NCBI RefSeq assembly: GCF_001022965.1
Contig: NZ_LECZ01000025.1
Location: forward strand, 434,001-498,000
From: Enterobacter genomosp. O
GTDB lineage: Bacteria; Pseudomonadota; Gammaproteobacteria; Enterobacterales; Enterobacteriaceae
Direction: 5' to 3'
DNA: 64,000 nucleotides
Part shown: one piece after another, positions 1-9,067 of the stretch
Position numbering within the stretch: position 1 is the first letter of the stretch
How the letters are laid out: each line of letters begins with the position of its first letter
Position numbers and translations under genes: made by a program
The notes under the pieces: generated by a model
Told to the model about the DNA's origin: nothing
Databases searched by the model: none
The model's input: only the letters and a program-made list of their open reading frames with translations

Positions 1-1
1 C

Positions 2-772
2 TCCGTCTGTGAAGAAGCCTCTTGCCCGAACCTTGCTGAATGTTTCAACCATGGTACCGCGACGTTTATGATTCTGGGTGCTATCTGTACCCGCCGCTGC
101 CCGTTCTGCGATGTAGCCCATGGCCGTCCAGTTGCACCCGATGCTAACGAACCCCAAAAACTGGCGCAGACCATCGCTGACATGGCGCTGCGTTACGTGG
201 TTATCACGTCCGTTGACCGTGACGATCTGCGTGATGGTGGTGCTCAGCACTTTGCTGATTGCATTACGGCCATTCGCGAGAAAAGCCCAAATATTAAAAT
301 TGAGACGCTGGTTCCAGACTTCCGCGGCCGTATGGACCGTGCGCTGGATATCCTGACCGCTACACCGCCAGATGTGTTTAACCACAACCTGGAGAACGTG
401 CCGCGTATTTATCGCCAGGTGCGTCCGGGTGCAGATTATAACTGGTCTCTGAAGCTGCTGGAGCGTTTCAAAGAAGCGCATCCGCATATCCCGACCAAGT
501 CAGGTCTGATGGTGGGTCTGGGTGAAACCAATGAGGAAATCATCGAGGTGATGCGCGATCTTCGCCGCCACGGTGTGACCATGCTGACCCTGGGACAGTA
601 TCTGCAGCCAAGCCGCCACCACCTGCCGGTACAGCGCTACGTGAGCCCGGACGAGTTTGATGAAATGAAAGCCGAAGCGCTGGCGATGGGCTTTACCCAC
701 GCAGCATGCGGCCCATTTGTTCGCTCCTCATACCATGCCGATATGCAGGCAAAAGGCGAAGAAGTTAAATAA
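2..772 (+). CDS. lipA: Lipoyl synthase LipA (5' end outside the window)
   Basis: Radical SAM enzyme that inserts two sulfur atoms into protein-bound octanoyl groups to make lipoyl cofactors in the cytosol. The visible part corresponds to about residues 66 to 321 of the usual 321. It shows the auxiliary-cluster cysteines (C68, C73, C79 in E. coli numbering), the radical SAM motif CTRRCPFC (C94, C98, C101) and the C-terminal RSSYH segment with the conserved serine. The reading frame is open from the window edge, so the gene is cut by the window and not broken. Identity is very close to E. coli LipA. Confidence 0.98.
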   Translation, partial: SVCEEASCPNLAECFNHGTATFMILGAICTRRCPFCDVAHGRPVAPDANEPQKLAQTIADMALRYVVITSVDRDDLRDGGAQHFADCITAIREKSPNIKIETLVPDFRGRMDRALDILTATPPDVFNHNLENVPRIYRQVRPGADYNWSLKLLERFKEAHPHIPTKSGLMVGLGETNEEIIEVMRDLRRHGVTMLTLGQYLQPSRHHLPVQRYVSPDEFDEMKAEALAMGFTHAACGPFVRSSYHADMQAKGEEVK

Positions 773-798
773 TGCTGTAATATTCATTTACAGTAATA

Positions 799-832
799 CA
801 AAAAAACCGGCCTCATGAGCCGGTTTTTTTTC
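799..832. terminator. Bidirectional terminator between lipA and tatE
   Basis: GC-rich stem AACCGGC/GCCGGTT with a 7-base loop. It has an A-tract on the left and a T-tract on the right, so it can end both lipA (+) and the convergent tatE (-). Confidence 0.85.
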
Positions 833-853
833 GCAAGCCCTCAGGCATTGCTG

Positions 854-1057
854 TCACTCTTTGTGAGAAAGCTTGTCTGCCGGGACGTCATCCTCGGCGC
901 TTTTCTTCGCAGCCGCATCATCGTCGTTCATCGCTTTCTTGAAGCCTTTGATGGCAGCGCCCAGGTCACCACCCAGCGTGCGTAACTTCTTGGTACCAAA
1001 CAGCAGGACGACCAGTGCGGCAACCACCAGCAGTTTGGTAATACTAATCTCACCCAT
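854..1057 (-). CDS. tatE: Twin-arginine translocase subunit TatE
   Basis: Small TatA-family component of the Tat export pathway for folded proteins. It has 67 residues, with a single N-terminal membrane helix (about residues 4-21), the hinge [11 protein letters not shown], an amphipathic helix and a charged tail. The stand-alone position next to lipA, away from tatABCD, and the length match TatE and not TatA. It converges on lipA through a shared terminator. Confidence 0.95.
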   Translation of the reverse strand: MGEISITKLLVVAALVVLLFGTKKLRTLGGDLGAAIKGFKKAMNDDDAAAKKSAEDDVPADKLSHKE

Positions 1058-1182
1058 AGATACCTTCTTTACTTAAAACAGGCTGCATTCAGCGCCAAAA
1101 CCTGATTGTATTAACGGTCATTTAGCGCGTGCACACAATAGCAATCTGTAACAAGGTGAATCAAGCATTGTTGAAAAAAACG

Positions 1183-1971
1183 TCACAATAATTGCGGTGG
1201 CGCAAATCGACGATTGCGAAGAACGGGTAATTGCTGACGGGCAAGCGCAATTCTGTCTAAGTTTATCTCCGCCATCAGCAAAACCGGTGCTTCCGCGGCG
1301 GCGGCAATCGTCACACCCAGCGGATCAACCACCCTGCTTTGCCCGATGTTTTTAGTACCACACTCTCCTGCGGCAACCATATAACAGGTCGTATCCAGCG
1401 CGCGCGCCGCAAGCAGCGTTGACCAGTGGTGCTCTTTTAACGGTCCTTTGACCCACGCAGCAGGCAATACCAGCACGTCCGCGCCCTGTAGCGCCAGATG
1501 AAGCGCCAGCTCCGGAAAACGCAGGTCGTAGCAGGTCATCAACCCAACCTTAAACCCGTCAATCTCCAGCAGAGGCGGAACACGGTCTCCGGGGTCAACG
1601 CGTCGCGACTCCTTAATGCTAAACGCGTCATAGAGATGTAGCTTGGCGTAACGTGCAACTATTGTCCCGCCGCGAATCACCACGAGCGTATTCACCGCAC
1701 GATCCGGCGTGGAGGGAACATGAACCGTAAAAATGGTTGTCATCTCGTTGCCGATGCTCTCGGCCAGTAATTGCTGTAAAAATCCGCCGTCCAGAGGCTG
1801 TGCCGACTTCACCGACAGATCCGGATCATTATCATCCCTGGCCAGCAGCGCTTCGGGGAGAACTAACAGCGACGCGCCCTTCTGCCGGGCCTGCCTCATC
1901 AGGTTGACGCATTTAATCGCATTCTCTTGCCAGTCAGGCGTGACCGCAAATTGCCCTACCGCTACATACAT
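1183..1971 (-). CDS. ybeM: Carbon-nitrogen hydrolase YbeM, likely deaminated glutathione amidase
   Basis: Nitrilase-superfamily hydrolase of 262 residues. The Glu-Lys-Cys catalytic set is visible: E40 in VLPEALL, the lysine in YAKLHLYD at about 112, and the cysteine in [10 protein letters not shown] at about 145. Enzymes of this type (Nit1 family) hydrolyse deaminated glutathione, a repair reaction. As I recall, the K-12 copy is disrupted; here the frame is intact and full length. It is transcribed away from crcB, with 66 bases between the two starts. Confidence 0.85.
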   Translation of the reverse strand: MYVAVGQFAVTPDWQENAIKCVNLMRQARQKGASLLVLPEALLARDDNDPDLSVKSAQPLDGGFLQQLLAESIGNEMTTIFTVHVPSTPDRAVNTLVVIRGGTIVARYAKLHLYDAFSIKESRRVDPGDRVPPLLEIDGFKVGLMTCYDLRFPELALHLALQGADVLVLPAAWVKGPLKEHHWSTLLAARALDTTCYMVAAGECGTKNIGQSRVVDPLGVTIAAAAEAPVLLMAEINLDRIALARQQLPVLRNRRFAPPQLL

Positions 1972-2037
1972 ATTTGTCCCCTCATCATAAACGGCGTTAA
2001 ACTCGCTACTCTTACAATCAAATAGCAGGTATTAAGC

Positions 2038-2421
2038 GTGTTACAACTACTTTTAGCCGTTTTTATTGGTGGGGGAACGGGTAGCGTTGCGCGATGGTTT
2101 CTAAGTATGCGGTTTAACCCCCTGCATCAGGCGATTCCAATGGGAACGCTTGCCGCAAACCTGATTGGTGCCTTTATCATTGGCATGGGGCTGGCCTGGT
2201 TTAACCGAATGACGCACATCGACCCCATGTGGAAGGTCTTGATTACAACAGGTTTCTGCGGCGGGTTAACCACCTTCTCCACATTCTCTGCCGAAGTGGT
2301 GTTTCTCTTTCAGGAAGGCCGTATCGGCTGGGCGCTGGTGAATATCGCGATTAACATGCTCGGTTCCTTTGCGATGACGGGGATCGCATTCTGGCTGTTT
2401 TCTACTGCAAGTACACATTAA
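2038..2421 (+). CDS. crcB: Fluoride exporter CrcB (Fluc)
   Basis: Dual-topology fluoride channel of the inner membrane, 127 residues with four predicted membrane helices. Diagnostic segments are GGGTGSVAR near the N-terminus and [15 protein letters not shown], which carries the phenylalanines and the central sodium site of the family. The start is GTG; the sequence [12 protein letters not shown] aligns with E. coli CrcB from its first residue. The ribosome-binding site is weak. I see no fluoride-riboswitch fold in the 66-base upstream gap. Confidence 0.95.
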   Translation: MLQLLLAVFIGGGTGSVARWFLSMRFNPLHQAIPMGTLAANLIGAFIIGMGLAWFNRMTHIDPMWKVLITTGFCGGLTTFSTFSAEVVFLFQEGRIGWALVNIAINMLGSFAMTGIAFWLFSTASTH

Positions 2422-2492
2422 CGGACGGGACGTTAATGTTGGCTTAATTTTTCTCTGTCACTCTGAATGCAGTACTGAACGAGGGTGACAGA

Positions 2493-2579
2493 ATGAAACA
2501 GAGTCTGATGAGCGCAGGAATGGTATTGTTGAGCGTGCTGATCGTTGCCAGCTTCCTGAAAATGTATCTGCTTGGCTGA
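2493..2579 (+). CDS. Short predicted membrane protein (28 aa)
   Basis: An ATG frame of 28 codons is preceded by GAGGGTGACAGA, a good ribosome-binding site, and followed at once by a strong terminator. The protein is almost entirely one hydrophobic helix (MVLLSVLIVASFLKMYLL, residues 10-27) with a basic N-terminus, as in single-span membrane microproteins. I do not recognise a family. The combination of ribosome site, composition and a terminator right after the stop supports a real gene downstream of crcB. Confidence 0.6.
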   Translation: MKQSLMSAGMVLLSVLIVASFLKMYLLG

Positions 2580-2586
2580 TTCAAAA

Positions 2587-2618
2587 CGAAAAAAACCCGC
2601 TCAGTGAGCGGGTTTTGA
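2587..2618. terminator. Bidirectional terminator between the short ORF and cspE
   Basis: Stem CCCGCTCA/TGAGCGGG with an A-tract to the left and TTTT to the right. On the minus strand the U-tract is long, so it also serves as the cspE terminator. Confidence 0.85.
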
Positions 2619-2640
2619 AATTCTTGCTGACGCGTCTGAA

Positions 2641-2850
2641 TTACAGAGCGATTACGTTAGCAGCAGAAGGGCCTTTGGCACCGTTAGTGATTTCGAACTC
2701 TACACGCTGACCTTCAGCCAGAGTTTTGAAACCATTAGACTGGATTGCAGAGAAGTGTACGAACACGTCTTTGCTGCCATCTTCAGGAGTAATGAAACCG
2801 AATCCTTTGGACTCATTAAACCACTTAACGTTACCTTTAATCTTAGACAT
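2641..2850 (-). CDS. cspE: Cold-shock-family RNA chaperone CspE
   Basis: Single cold-shock domain of 69 residues that binds and melts single-stranded RNA and acts as an antiterminator. RNP1 (KGFGFI) and RNP2 (VFVHF) are intact and the sequence is nearly identical to E. coli CspE. I chose the ATG giving MSKIKGNV because it matches the family start and has AAGGTAA upstream. A longer in-frame start exists ten codons earlier but reads into the leader. A terminator-like hairpin lies just before the ribosome site (2868-2894). Confidence 0.97.
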   Translation of the reverse strand: MSKIKGNVKWFNESKGFGFITPEDGSKDVFVHFSAIQSNGFKTLAEGQRVEFEITNGAKGPSAANVIAL

Positions 2851-2867
2851 CAAAATTACCTTTACAT

Positions 2868-2894
2868 TAAAAAACGACACAAATGCTGTGTCGG
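2868..2894 (-). promoter_or_regulatory. Terminator-like hairpin in the cspE 5' leader (possible attenuator)
   Basis: On the minus strand the leader holds a perfect 7-bp stem, CGACACA/TGTGTCG, with a 5-base loop, followed directly by six T's. It ends about 18 bases upstream of the cspE ATG. This is the form of an intrinsic terminator. Because CspE is an RNA-melting antiterminator, autoregulation by attenuation is a reasonable inference. Confidence 0.5.
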
Positions 2895-3040
2895 TTACCA
2901 GTACATCAATTGTGGGACCTTTTGTCCAGCGGATCTTTGATAAAAAGTGACTAAAGTCGCGTTAATTTTCACTGGCAGATTTTTATCGTTTATGAATCAA
3001 CGACTGCGCGTTTTTTCACCACCATGTAAAGTTTTTTCAG

Positions 3041-3616
3041 TTAAAACTGAAAACGCATCCAGGCGAAGTAAACGTTACCGTTGTTATAGGTACCCGGGAT
3101 ATAGGTCATCTGGAACGTTGCAGGGCCGTAGCCAATAGAGGCCAGCGGCAGCAGCACCGGAATCGGAATGTAGTTCCAGTTGTCACGTGCGGTGACCCCG
3201 GCGGTATAGCCCAAACCGACGTGGAAGTTCTCGTCCGCTAAGGGTCGCCAGGTTTTCTCCCAGCCGTAACCCCCAATCGGTTCCCATTTATTAAACGAAT
3301 CTTTAAAGGCCATCAGATAGATGCCATGCCAGTTTCCCTTTTCATCCCAGCGCGACTGGCCAAAACCCGCCCCCCAGGGACGCTCGTTGTATTTATCTGT
3401 TTTCTCTTTGTCATAAGCAAAACGCGCATGCCACGTTATCGCCGGAACATAGAGGTCATAATGTTCAGGAGCCGTCCAGGTTTGGGAAACATTATCAGTA
3501 AAGGTTGAGAACCAGCCTTTATCCGTCGCGTTGTCTCCTGCCTGTGCAACAGAAGAAAACGTTAACTGCCCAAAAATAAACAACAAAATAGAGAAAAAAG
3601 TATTACGTACGATCAC
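3041..3616 (-). CDS. pagP: Lipid A palmitoyltransferase PagP
   Basis: Outer-membrane beta-barrel enzyme that moves a palmitate from phospholipid to lipid A. The mature part is close to E. coli Pag[17 protein letters not shown] contains the catalytic His, and FKDSFNKW carries the Asp-Ser pair. The C-terminus ends in Phe as barrel proteins do. The GTG start at 3616 gives 191 residues and a compact signal peptide ending SSVAQA. An in-frame ATG at 3658 adds 14 residues but has no visible ribosome site. The identity is secure, the start is not. Confidence 0.93.
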   Translation of the reverse strand: MIVRNTFFSILLFIFGQLTFSSVAQAGDNATDKGWFSTFTDNVSQTWTAPEHYDLYVPAITWHARFAYDKEKTDKYNERPWGAGFGQSRWDEKGNWHGIYLMAFKDSFNKWEPIGGYGWEKTWRPLADENFHVGLGYTAGVTARDNWNYIPIPVLLPLASIGYGPATFQMTYIPGTYNNGNVYFAWMRFQF

Positions 3617-3658
3617 AATGCAATTACCATTCTTAGTATTCGAGGCAAAGTTTACCAT

Positions 3659-4052
3659 AAAATAGTTGAATCAAAGCTTAACGACATCGGCGTTATTCCT
3701 AATTATTCACCCTCTTTTCTGGAATATTCTTAATAAATGCTGGAGGCAAGTCTGAATAAGCCCATGCAGGGTGTGCCTTTTACCGCTTTAACCTTTTTTA
3801 TCAGCAACATGCTAAATCACACAAAACATTAACAATCTGTTATCATTGTAAAGACATGTTGCGCTATTTCTGCTGGTCAAGGCTCTCATGACATAAATGT
3901 CTGGGTCATGGCAAAAACACGATTGTTCTGTTCTCTAGTCGTCTGTTTATTGATTTTAATCAGCAAGAACGGCCCATTTATTGGGCACATTTCATCCTTC
4001 TTTTTTTTATAGATTTTTTGTGCTCCAGTGCAGCAAAGATACAGGGGAAATC
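3659..4052. promoter_or_regulatory. Spacer between divergent pagP and dcuC, with an FNR box at 3950-3963
   Basis: This 394-base region holds the divergent promoters and no gene I can support. At 3950-3963 is TTGATTTTAATCAG, one base from the FNR consensus TTGAT-N4-ATCAA, about 90 bases before the dcuC ATG. FNR activation of dcuC under anaerobiosis is known in E. coli. I looked for a PhoP box on the pagP side and did not find a convincing one. Confidence 0.75.
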
Positions 4053-5420
4053 ATGCTTACGTTAATCGAACTCCTTATTGGAGTCGTCGTCATTGTCGGT
4101 GTCGCACGCTACATCATTAAAGGCTACTCGGCCACGGGCGTATTATTCGTTGGCGGGTTAACACTGCTGATTATCAGCGCAATAATGGGGCATCAGGTAT
4201 TACCTGCCAGCGCTACCAGCACCGGTTATACCGCCACTGATATTGTTGAATACATTAAAATATTGCTCATGAGCCGCGGTGGCGACCTGGGTATGATGAT
4301 CATGATGCTGTGCGGTTTTGCGGCCTACATGACCCATATCGGCGCCAACGACATGGTGGTTAAGCTTGCCTCGAAACCCCTGCAGTACATCAACTCGCCG
4401 TATCTGCTGATGGTCGCCGCCTATTTCCTCGCCTGCCTGATGTCGCTGGCCGTGTCGTCAGCAACCGGCCTCGGCGTACTGCTCATGGCCACGCTGTTCC
4501 CGGTCATGGTGAACGTCGGTATCAGCCGTGGTGCGGCAGCGGCAATTTGCGCGTCTCCGGCAGCCATTATTCTCTCCCCGACCTCTGGCGACGTTGTGCT
4601 GGCAGCCAAGGCTGCGGAGATGTCACTCATCGACTTCGCCTTTAAAACCACGCTGCCGATCTCGATTGTTGCCATTGTTGGGATGGGCATCGCGCATTTC
4701 TTCTGGCAGCGCTATCTCGATAAGAAAGAAAACATCAGCCATGAAATGATGGACGTGAGTGAAATCACCACTACCGCTCCCGCTTTCTACGCCATTCTGC
4801 CGTTCACGCCGATTATCGGGGTGCTGATTTTTGACGGAAAATGGGGCCCGCAGCTGCACATCATCACCATTCTGGTCATCTGCATGCTGCTGGCCGCCGT
4901 GCTGGAATTTGTGCGCGGCTTTAACACGCAAAAAGTGTTCACGGGTCTGGAAGTGGCGTATCGCGGGATGGCGGATGCCTTCGCTGGCGTGGTGATGCTG
5001 CTGGTGGCAGCAGGCGTCTTTGCTCAGGGTCTGAGCACGATTGGCTTTATCCAGAGCCTGATCTCCATTGCCACCTCGTTCGGCTCGGCCAGTATTATCC
5101 TGATGCTGGTTCTGGTGGTGCTCACCATGCTCGCGGCCATGACCACCGGCTCCGGTAATGCGCCGTTCTACGCATTCGTTGAGATGATCCCAAAACTGGC
5201 CCACTCCTCCGGTATTAACCCGGCGTATCTCTCCATTCCCATGCTGCAGGCCTCAAACCTGGGTCGTACTATTTCGCCGGTATCGGGTGTGGTCGTCGCC
5301 GTTGCCGGGATGGCGAAAATCTCGCCATTCGAAGTGGTAAAACGCACCTCAGTGCCCGTTATTGTTGGGCTGATTATCGTGATTATCGCCACGGAAGTGC
5401 TGGTTCCCGGCGCAGCCTAA
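4053..5420 (+). CDS. dcuC: Anaerobic C4-dicarboxylate transporter DcuC
   Basis: Inner-membrane carrier for succinate efflux or fumarate exchange during fermentation and fumarate respiration. It has 455 residues with many hydrophobic spans and is near identical to E. coli DcuC from MLTLIELLIGVV through AGMAKISPFEVVKRTSVP. The C-terminus is a few residues shorter than in E. coli. I chose the ATG after AGGGGAAATC, which matches the family start; an upstream ATG at 3981 would add 24 unrelated residues. The FNR box upstream fits anaerobic induction. It ends in a clear terminator. Confidence 0.97.
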   Translation: MLTLIELLIGVVVIVGVARYIIKGYSATGVLFVGGLTLLIISAIMGHQVLPASATSTGYTATDIVEYIKILLMSRGGDLGMMIMMLCGFAAYMTHIGANDMVVKLASKPLQYINSPYLLMVAAYFLACLMSLAVSSATGLGVLLMATLFPVMVNVGISRGAAAAICASPAAIILSPTSGDVVLAAKAAEMSLIDFAFKTTLPISIVAIVGMGIAHFFWQRYLDKKENISHEMMDVSEITTTAPAFYAILPFTPIIGVLIFDGKWGPQLHIITILVICMLLAAVLEFVRGFNTQKVFTGLEVAYRGMADAFAGVVMLLVAAGVFAQGLSTIGFIQSLISIATSFGSASIILMLVLVVLTMLAAMTTGSGNAPFYAFVEMIPKLAHSSGINPAYLSIPMLQASNLGRTISPVSGVVVAVAGMAKISPFEVVKRTSVPVIVGLIIVIIATEVLVPGAA

Positions 5421-5439
5421 GCTAAATTACTGATATCCA

Positions 5440-5464
5440 AAAAGCGCCTGCGGGCGCTTTTTGT
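5440..5464 (+). terminator. Terminator after dcuC
   Basis: Perfect stem AAAGCGCC/GGCGCTTT with a TGCG loop followed by a T run, 20 bases after the dcuC stop. Confidence 0.85.
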
Positions 5465-5514
5465 GCTTTAATAACTTCCAGAAATTAATCATGTTCATTC
5501 GATCAGGAAATCAT

Positions 5515-6324
5515 ATGTTCAGGAAGGATATCGTTATCCCATCTGGCGCCATGGCGCTTGCACTCTGTGTCTTCTCCGCCCAGGCCGAACCGCTCAAGGC
5601 AACGCAGTATGGCGATTTCGATCGCTATGTTCTGGCGCTGTCCTGGCAAACCGGTTTTTGTCAGAGCATGGTCGAGCGCAACCGCAATGAACCTGACGAG
5701 TGTCGCCTGCAAAAAGAGGCCGAAAACAAAGCCGATTTTCTGACCGTGCACGGATTATGGCCAGGCCTGCCGAAGTCTATTGCCTCGCGCGGCGTGGATG
5801 AACGTCGGTGGATGCGCTTTGGCTGTGCCACGCGTCCCATCCCGAACATGCCGGAAGTGAAGGCCAGCCGCAAATGTGCCGCCGCCGAAACCGGGCTGTC
5901 GCTCTCCGGCGCCGCAAAGCTCAACGACGTGATGCCGGGCGCGGGCGGTAATTCCTGCCTGGAACGTTACGAATATGCCAAACATGGCGTCTGCTTTGGT
6001 TTTGATCCCGACGCCTATTTCGGCACGATGGTGCGGATGAATCAGGAAGTTAAAACCAGTGCGGTGGGTAAATTCCTCGCCGATAACTACGGAAAAACCG
6101 TCAGTCGTAGCAACTTTGACAGTGCCGTCGCCAAAACCTGGGGCAGGGAAAACGTCAAAGCGTTCAAGCTAACCTGCAACGGCAATCCGGCGTATCTGAC
6201 CGAGATGCAAATTTCGCTGAAGGCAGACACCATTAATAACCCGCTTTCAGCAACGTCGTTTGCACCGCAGCCACATCCGGGTAACTGCGGAAAACAATTC
6301 GTGATTGATAAAGCCGGTTACTGA
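5515..6324 (+). CDS. rna: Periplasmic ribonuclease I (RNase T2 family)
   Basis: Broad-specificity endoribonuclease exported to the periplasm, 269 residues. A signal peptide ends near FSAQAEP. Both T2 active-site blocks are present, FLTVHGLWPGL and YEYAKHGVCFG, each with a catalytic histidine, together with several cysteines for disulfides. I chose the ATG at 5515 because AGGAAATCAT precedes it. A start eight codons upstream is possible. Unlike in E. coli, no citrate-lyase genes lie between dcuC and rna. The 3' end overlaps the convergent flavin-reductase gene by seven bases. Confidence 0.95.
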   Translation: MFRKDIVIPSGAMALALCVFSAQAEPLKATQYGDFDRYVLALSWQTGFCQSMVERNRNEPDECRLQKEAENKADFLTVHGLWPGLPKSIASRGVDERRWMRFGCATRPIPNMPEVKASRKCAAAETGLSLSGAAKLNDVMPGAGGNSCLERYEYAKHGVCFGFDPDAYFGTMVRMNQEVKTSAVGKFLADNYGKTVSRSNFDSAVAKTWGRENVKAFKLTCNGNPAYLTEMQISLKADTINNPLSATSFAPQPHPGNCGKQFVIDKAGY

Positions 6325-6935
6325 CCCGCGCCCGGGCGTACCATATCAAACCGGTTTTCGTCACTGATGCCATAGTAAGCCGTCGGCCCACCCGCACGCA
6401 GGATGGGCTGCGCTTTCGCCGTCTGGTATATCCCCTCTTCCAGCAGCGTTTCGGCAATATGAATACCGACCACTTCTCCCAATACCAGCCACGTATCCAC
6501 CAGCGTGCCGTCGGCTCCGGTAAGCTGAATGCACTGCGACAGGCGGCACTCAAAATTCACCGGACTTTCTGCAACGCGAGGCGCATTCACCAGCTGGCTG
6601 GCCGCTGGCGTGAGCCCGGCAAAGCTAAATTCATCCCGATCGTGGGGAAGCATTGCAGAGGTTTGGTTCATGGCCTGAGCGAGGTCGCGCGTCGCCAGGT
6701 TCCAGACAAACTCTTTGGTCTCGGTAATATTACGCACGCTGTCCTTCCAGCCGTTGCTGGAAAAGCCGATGATCGGCGGGCGATAGTTAAAGCAGTTAAA
6801 GAAGCTGTACGGTGCGAGATTCAGCTGACCGGCATTATCGCATGAGGAGATCCAGCCGATCGGACGTGGACCAATAATAGCGTTCAGCGGGTCATGCGGC
6901 AGGCCGTGTCCCTGAGACGGTTGGTAGAAATACAT
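6318..6935 (-). CDS. Flavin reductase family protein (FMN-binding split barrel)
   Basis: Cytosolic protein of 205 residues with the split-barrel flavin-reductase fold. The segment GPRPIGWISSCD followed by LNLAPYSFFNCFNYRPPIIGFS is the typical FMN-binding part of this family. The physiological substrate cannot be read from the sequence; relatives reduce free flavin or act as small oxidoreductases. It is a single gene, convergent with rna and overlapping its end by seven bases. I do not know an E. coli gene at this spot with this product. Confidence 0.8.
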   Translation of the reverse strand: MYFYQPSQGHGLPHDPLNAIIGPRPIGWISSCDNAGQLNLAPYSFFNCFNYRPPIIGFSSNGWKDSVRNITETKEFVWNLATRDLAQAMNQTSAMLPHDRDEFSFAGLTPAASQLVNAPRVAESPVNFECRLSQCIQLTGADGTLVDTWLVLGEVVGIHIAETLLEEGIYQTAKAQPILRAGGPTAYYGISDENRFDMVRPGAGQ

Positions 6936-7060
6936 AGTTCTCTCTCGTTGGTGGGCAACGCCCGGATTCAGGACGTTCAGCGTAACGCAATCCGTCCGGA
7001 ATGCAGACTGAATAAATTTCAGTGAAAATTCATATGGACCATGAATGTGACCTTCATCAC

Positions 7061-7136
7061 TTCAAACTTGCGCGCTCAGCCAGTATCATCGGGAGAGTTA
7101 AACCCTCGCTGCCAGACGGCGAGGGTTTTCTTTTGG
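7061..7136 (+). promoter_or_regulatory. rnk leader: promoter and intrinsic terminator (putative attenuator)
   Basis: Upstream of rnk is a promoter-like pair (TTCAAA at 7061, TATCAT at 7084). It is followed by a strong hairpin, AACCCTCGC/GCGAGGGTT, at 7101-7125 with a TTTTC-TTTT tail, all before the rnk start at 7181. An 'rnk leader' with a premature terminator has been described by comparative analysis in gamma-proteobacteria, with its signal unknown. This element fits it in position and form. Confidence 0.65.
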
Positions 7137-7180
7137 ATTGGTTTCTGCGTGACACGCAGCATTAACGACATGGAGTAAAA

Positions 7181-7591
7181 ATGTCCAGACCTACAATTAT
7201 CATCAATGAGCTCGACGCAGAACGTATCGACAGGCTGTTAGAAAAAGCAGAGTTTGCCTCACTTCCGGTGGCCGACGCCCTGAATGAAGAGCTTGACCGG
7301 GCGCAGATGTGCACCCCTGAGTCAATGCCGCATGACGTGGTCACCATGAACAGCCAGGTAAAATTCCGCAACCTGACCACCGGCGAAGAGCTGACCCGCA
7401 CGCTGGTTTACCCGTCGCAGATGACGGACAGCAGCACACAGCTTTCTGTCCTTGCTCCTGTGGGTGCCGCACTGCTAGGGCTGCGCACGGGCGATACCAT
7501 CCACTGGGAATTACCGGGCGGCACCTCTACCCATCTGGAAGTGCTGGCGTTGCTTTACCAGCCAGAAGCCGCGGGCGATTACCTGCGTTAA
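7181..7591 (+). CDS. rnk: Regulator of nucleoside diphosphate kinase Rnk
   Basis: 136-residue protein with an N-terminal coiled-coil-like part ([19 protein letters not shown]) and a C-terminal GreA/GreB-type FKBP-like domain ([34 protein letters not shown]). In E. coli it interacts with RNA polymerase and affects NDP kinase and alginate-type phenotypes. It sits beside rna, as in E. coli. Expression probably passes through the leader terminator at 7101-7134. Confidence 0.95.
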   Translation: MSRPTIIINELDAERIDRLLEKAEFASLPVADALNEELDRAQMCTPESMPHDVVTMNSQVKFRNLTTGEELTRTLVYPSQMTDSSTQLSVLAPVGAALLGLRTGDTIHWELPGGTSTHLEVLALLYQPEAAGDYLR

Positions 7592-7622
7592 CCTCTTCTG
7601 AACAAGCGCCCCCGCTTTGCAC

Positions 7623-7647
7623 AGAGGATGCAGCCGCATCCTCTTTC
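7623..7647 (+). terminator. Probable terminator after rnk
   Basis: Perfect 9-bp stem AGAGGATGC/GCATCCTCT with a 4-base loop and a short T-rich tail, 32 bases after the rnk stop. The tail is weak. Confidence 0.55.
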
Positions 7648-7728
7648 CGCAAATTCACCCCATTTTCCTATATCGCGCGAAAAGGCCTTAATCCACGCTT
7701 AATCTGTTTTGGTGCCGCGGGGACGGTC

Positions 7729-7818
7729 ATGGGTGAAATACTGGCTATCACACTCATTTTTCTGATTTTTGTGGCGATTATCGTCACGGCCGTACTCTAC
7801 CTTGAACGCCACTGGTAA
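7729..7818 (+). CDS. Short predicted membrane protein (29 aa)
   Basis: An ATG frame of 29 codons follows GGGGACGGTC, a good ribosome-binding site, after the rnk terminator. The product is one long hydrophobic helix (ILAITLIFLIFVAIIVTAVLY, residues 4-24) with a short charged tail ending ERHW, typical of single-span microproteins. It is convergent with ybdR, stopping 11 bases before that gene's end. I do not recognise the family. Confidence 0.55.
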   Translation: MGEILAITLIFLIFVAIIVTAVLYLERHW

Positions 7819-7828
7819 GCGTGTTTTC

Positions 7829-9067
7829 TCACGCAACGCCACCCGGGAAAGCATTGACCAGGCCCTTCACTTTTTGCTCTGCGGCCTCAGGCGTTTCTGC
7901 ACCAGGAACCAGAATGACCTTCCGGCACTCCTCCTCCCGTTTTTCGAAAATCTTATAGGCGCGTTCCGCATCCGCAAGAGGGAGATAGTGGGTCACGATC
8001 TCTTCCGGCGTAAGCAGCCCTTTTTCGATAAGCGGTAGCAGCTCACCCAGCCAGGCGTGGACGTGCGTCTGGCCCATCTTAAACGTTAACCCCTTATCAA
8101 AGGCATCGCCAAACAGGAAGCCATGAATAAACCCGGCGTACACGCCGGGTACGCTGACTACCCCGCCGCGCCGCACGGCAGCAATGCACTGGCGCAACGC
8201 TTTGCCGCTGCTGCCTTCAATTTTCAGGTTGCTGAGGATCGTTTCCGTGGTGCTGCCTTTCGCTTCGAAGCCTACCGCATCGATCACGGCATCAACGCCG
8301 CGCTGGCCTGCAGTCTGCCCGATGATTTTTTCCGCTGCGTCGTCGTCGTCATCAAAGTTGATGGGAATTGCCCCGTAACGCGCCTCGGCAAATTGCAGCC
8401 GGTAAGGGTGGTGATCGATAACAAAGATTTGCTCAGCCCCTAACAGCCGCGCGCAGGCAATGGTCAGTAGCCCCACCGGCCCGGCGCCGAAAACGGCTAC
8501 GCTTGAGCCTTTTTGAATTTGCGCATTTTTTGCCGCCTGCCAGGCCGTAGGCAAAATATCGGACAGGAACAGCGCCTTATCGTCAGAAAGAAGCTGCGGG
8601 ACCTTAAACGGTCCGACGTTACCTTTTGGCACGCGAACGTATTCCGCCTGCCCTCCCGGCACGCCGCCGTAGAGATGGCTATAGCCAAACAGCGCGGCCG
8701 GCGCGGGGATTTGCTTTTTATTCAGCGCGGCTCCCTGCCCGGCATTGGTATTCTCACAGGCCGCGTACTGCTGCAGACGGCAAAAGAAACAGTCCCCGCA
8801 GGCGATGACAAAGGGGATTACCACGCGATCGCCTTTTTGCAAATTCTTCACCTCTGTTCCGCATTCGACGATTTCCCCCATAAATTCATGGCCAAAAATG
8901 TCGCCGTGCTGCACCTTCGGGATCTTTCCGCGATAGAGATGCAAATCGGAGCCGCAGATAGCCGTGGCCGTGACGCGCAGAATGATATCGTCGGGCTGTT
9001 CAATGATGGGGTCAGGGACATTCTCGACGCGAACATGGTGCGGACCGTGATACGTAAGTGCTTTCAT
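7829..9067 (-). CDS. ybdR: Zn-dependent alcohol dehydrogenase-like oxidoreductase YbdR
   Basis: Medium-chain dehydrogenase of 412 residues. Seen in the sequence are the catalytic zinc ligands CGSDLH (about residue 38) and GHEF (about 60), the structural-zinc cluster [15 protein letters not shown], and the nucleotide-binding turn [10 protein letters not shown] near residue 192. It matches E. coli YbdR over its length. The long N-terminal half and the extra loop after the structural zinc resemble formaldehyde-dehydrogenase-like members. The substrate is unknown. It is divergent from uspG. Confidence 0.93.
   Translation of the reverse strand: MKALTYHGPHHVRVENVPDPIIEQPDDIILRVTATAICGSDLHLYRGKIPKVQHGDIFGHEFMGEIVECGTEVKNLQKGDRVVIPFVIACGDCFFCRLQQYAACENTNAGQGAALNKKQIPAPAALFGYSHLYGGVPGGQAEYVRVPKGNVGPFKVPQLLSDDKALFLSDILPTAWQAAKNAQIQKGSSVAVFGAGPVGLLTIACARLLGAEQIFVIDHHPYRLQFAEARYGAIPINFDDDDDAAEKIIGQTAGQRGVDAVIDAVGFEAKGSTTETILSNLKIEGSSGKALRQCIAAVRRGGVVSVPGVYAGFIHGFLFGDAFDKGLTFKMGQTHVHAWLGELLPLIEKGLLTPEEIVTHYLPLADAERAYKIFEKREEECRKVILVPGAETPEAAEQKVKGLVNAFPGGVA

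Noticed and set aside
1972-2037. A fluoride riboswitch before crcB
   Set aside because: The gap is only 66 bases and I could not build the expected pseudoknot fold.
3659-3800. A PhoP box for pagP
   Set aside because: No pair of GTTTA-like half sites with the right spacing was found.
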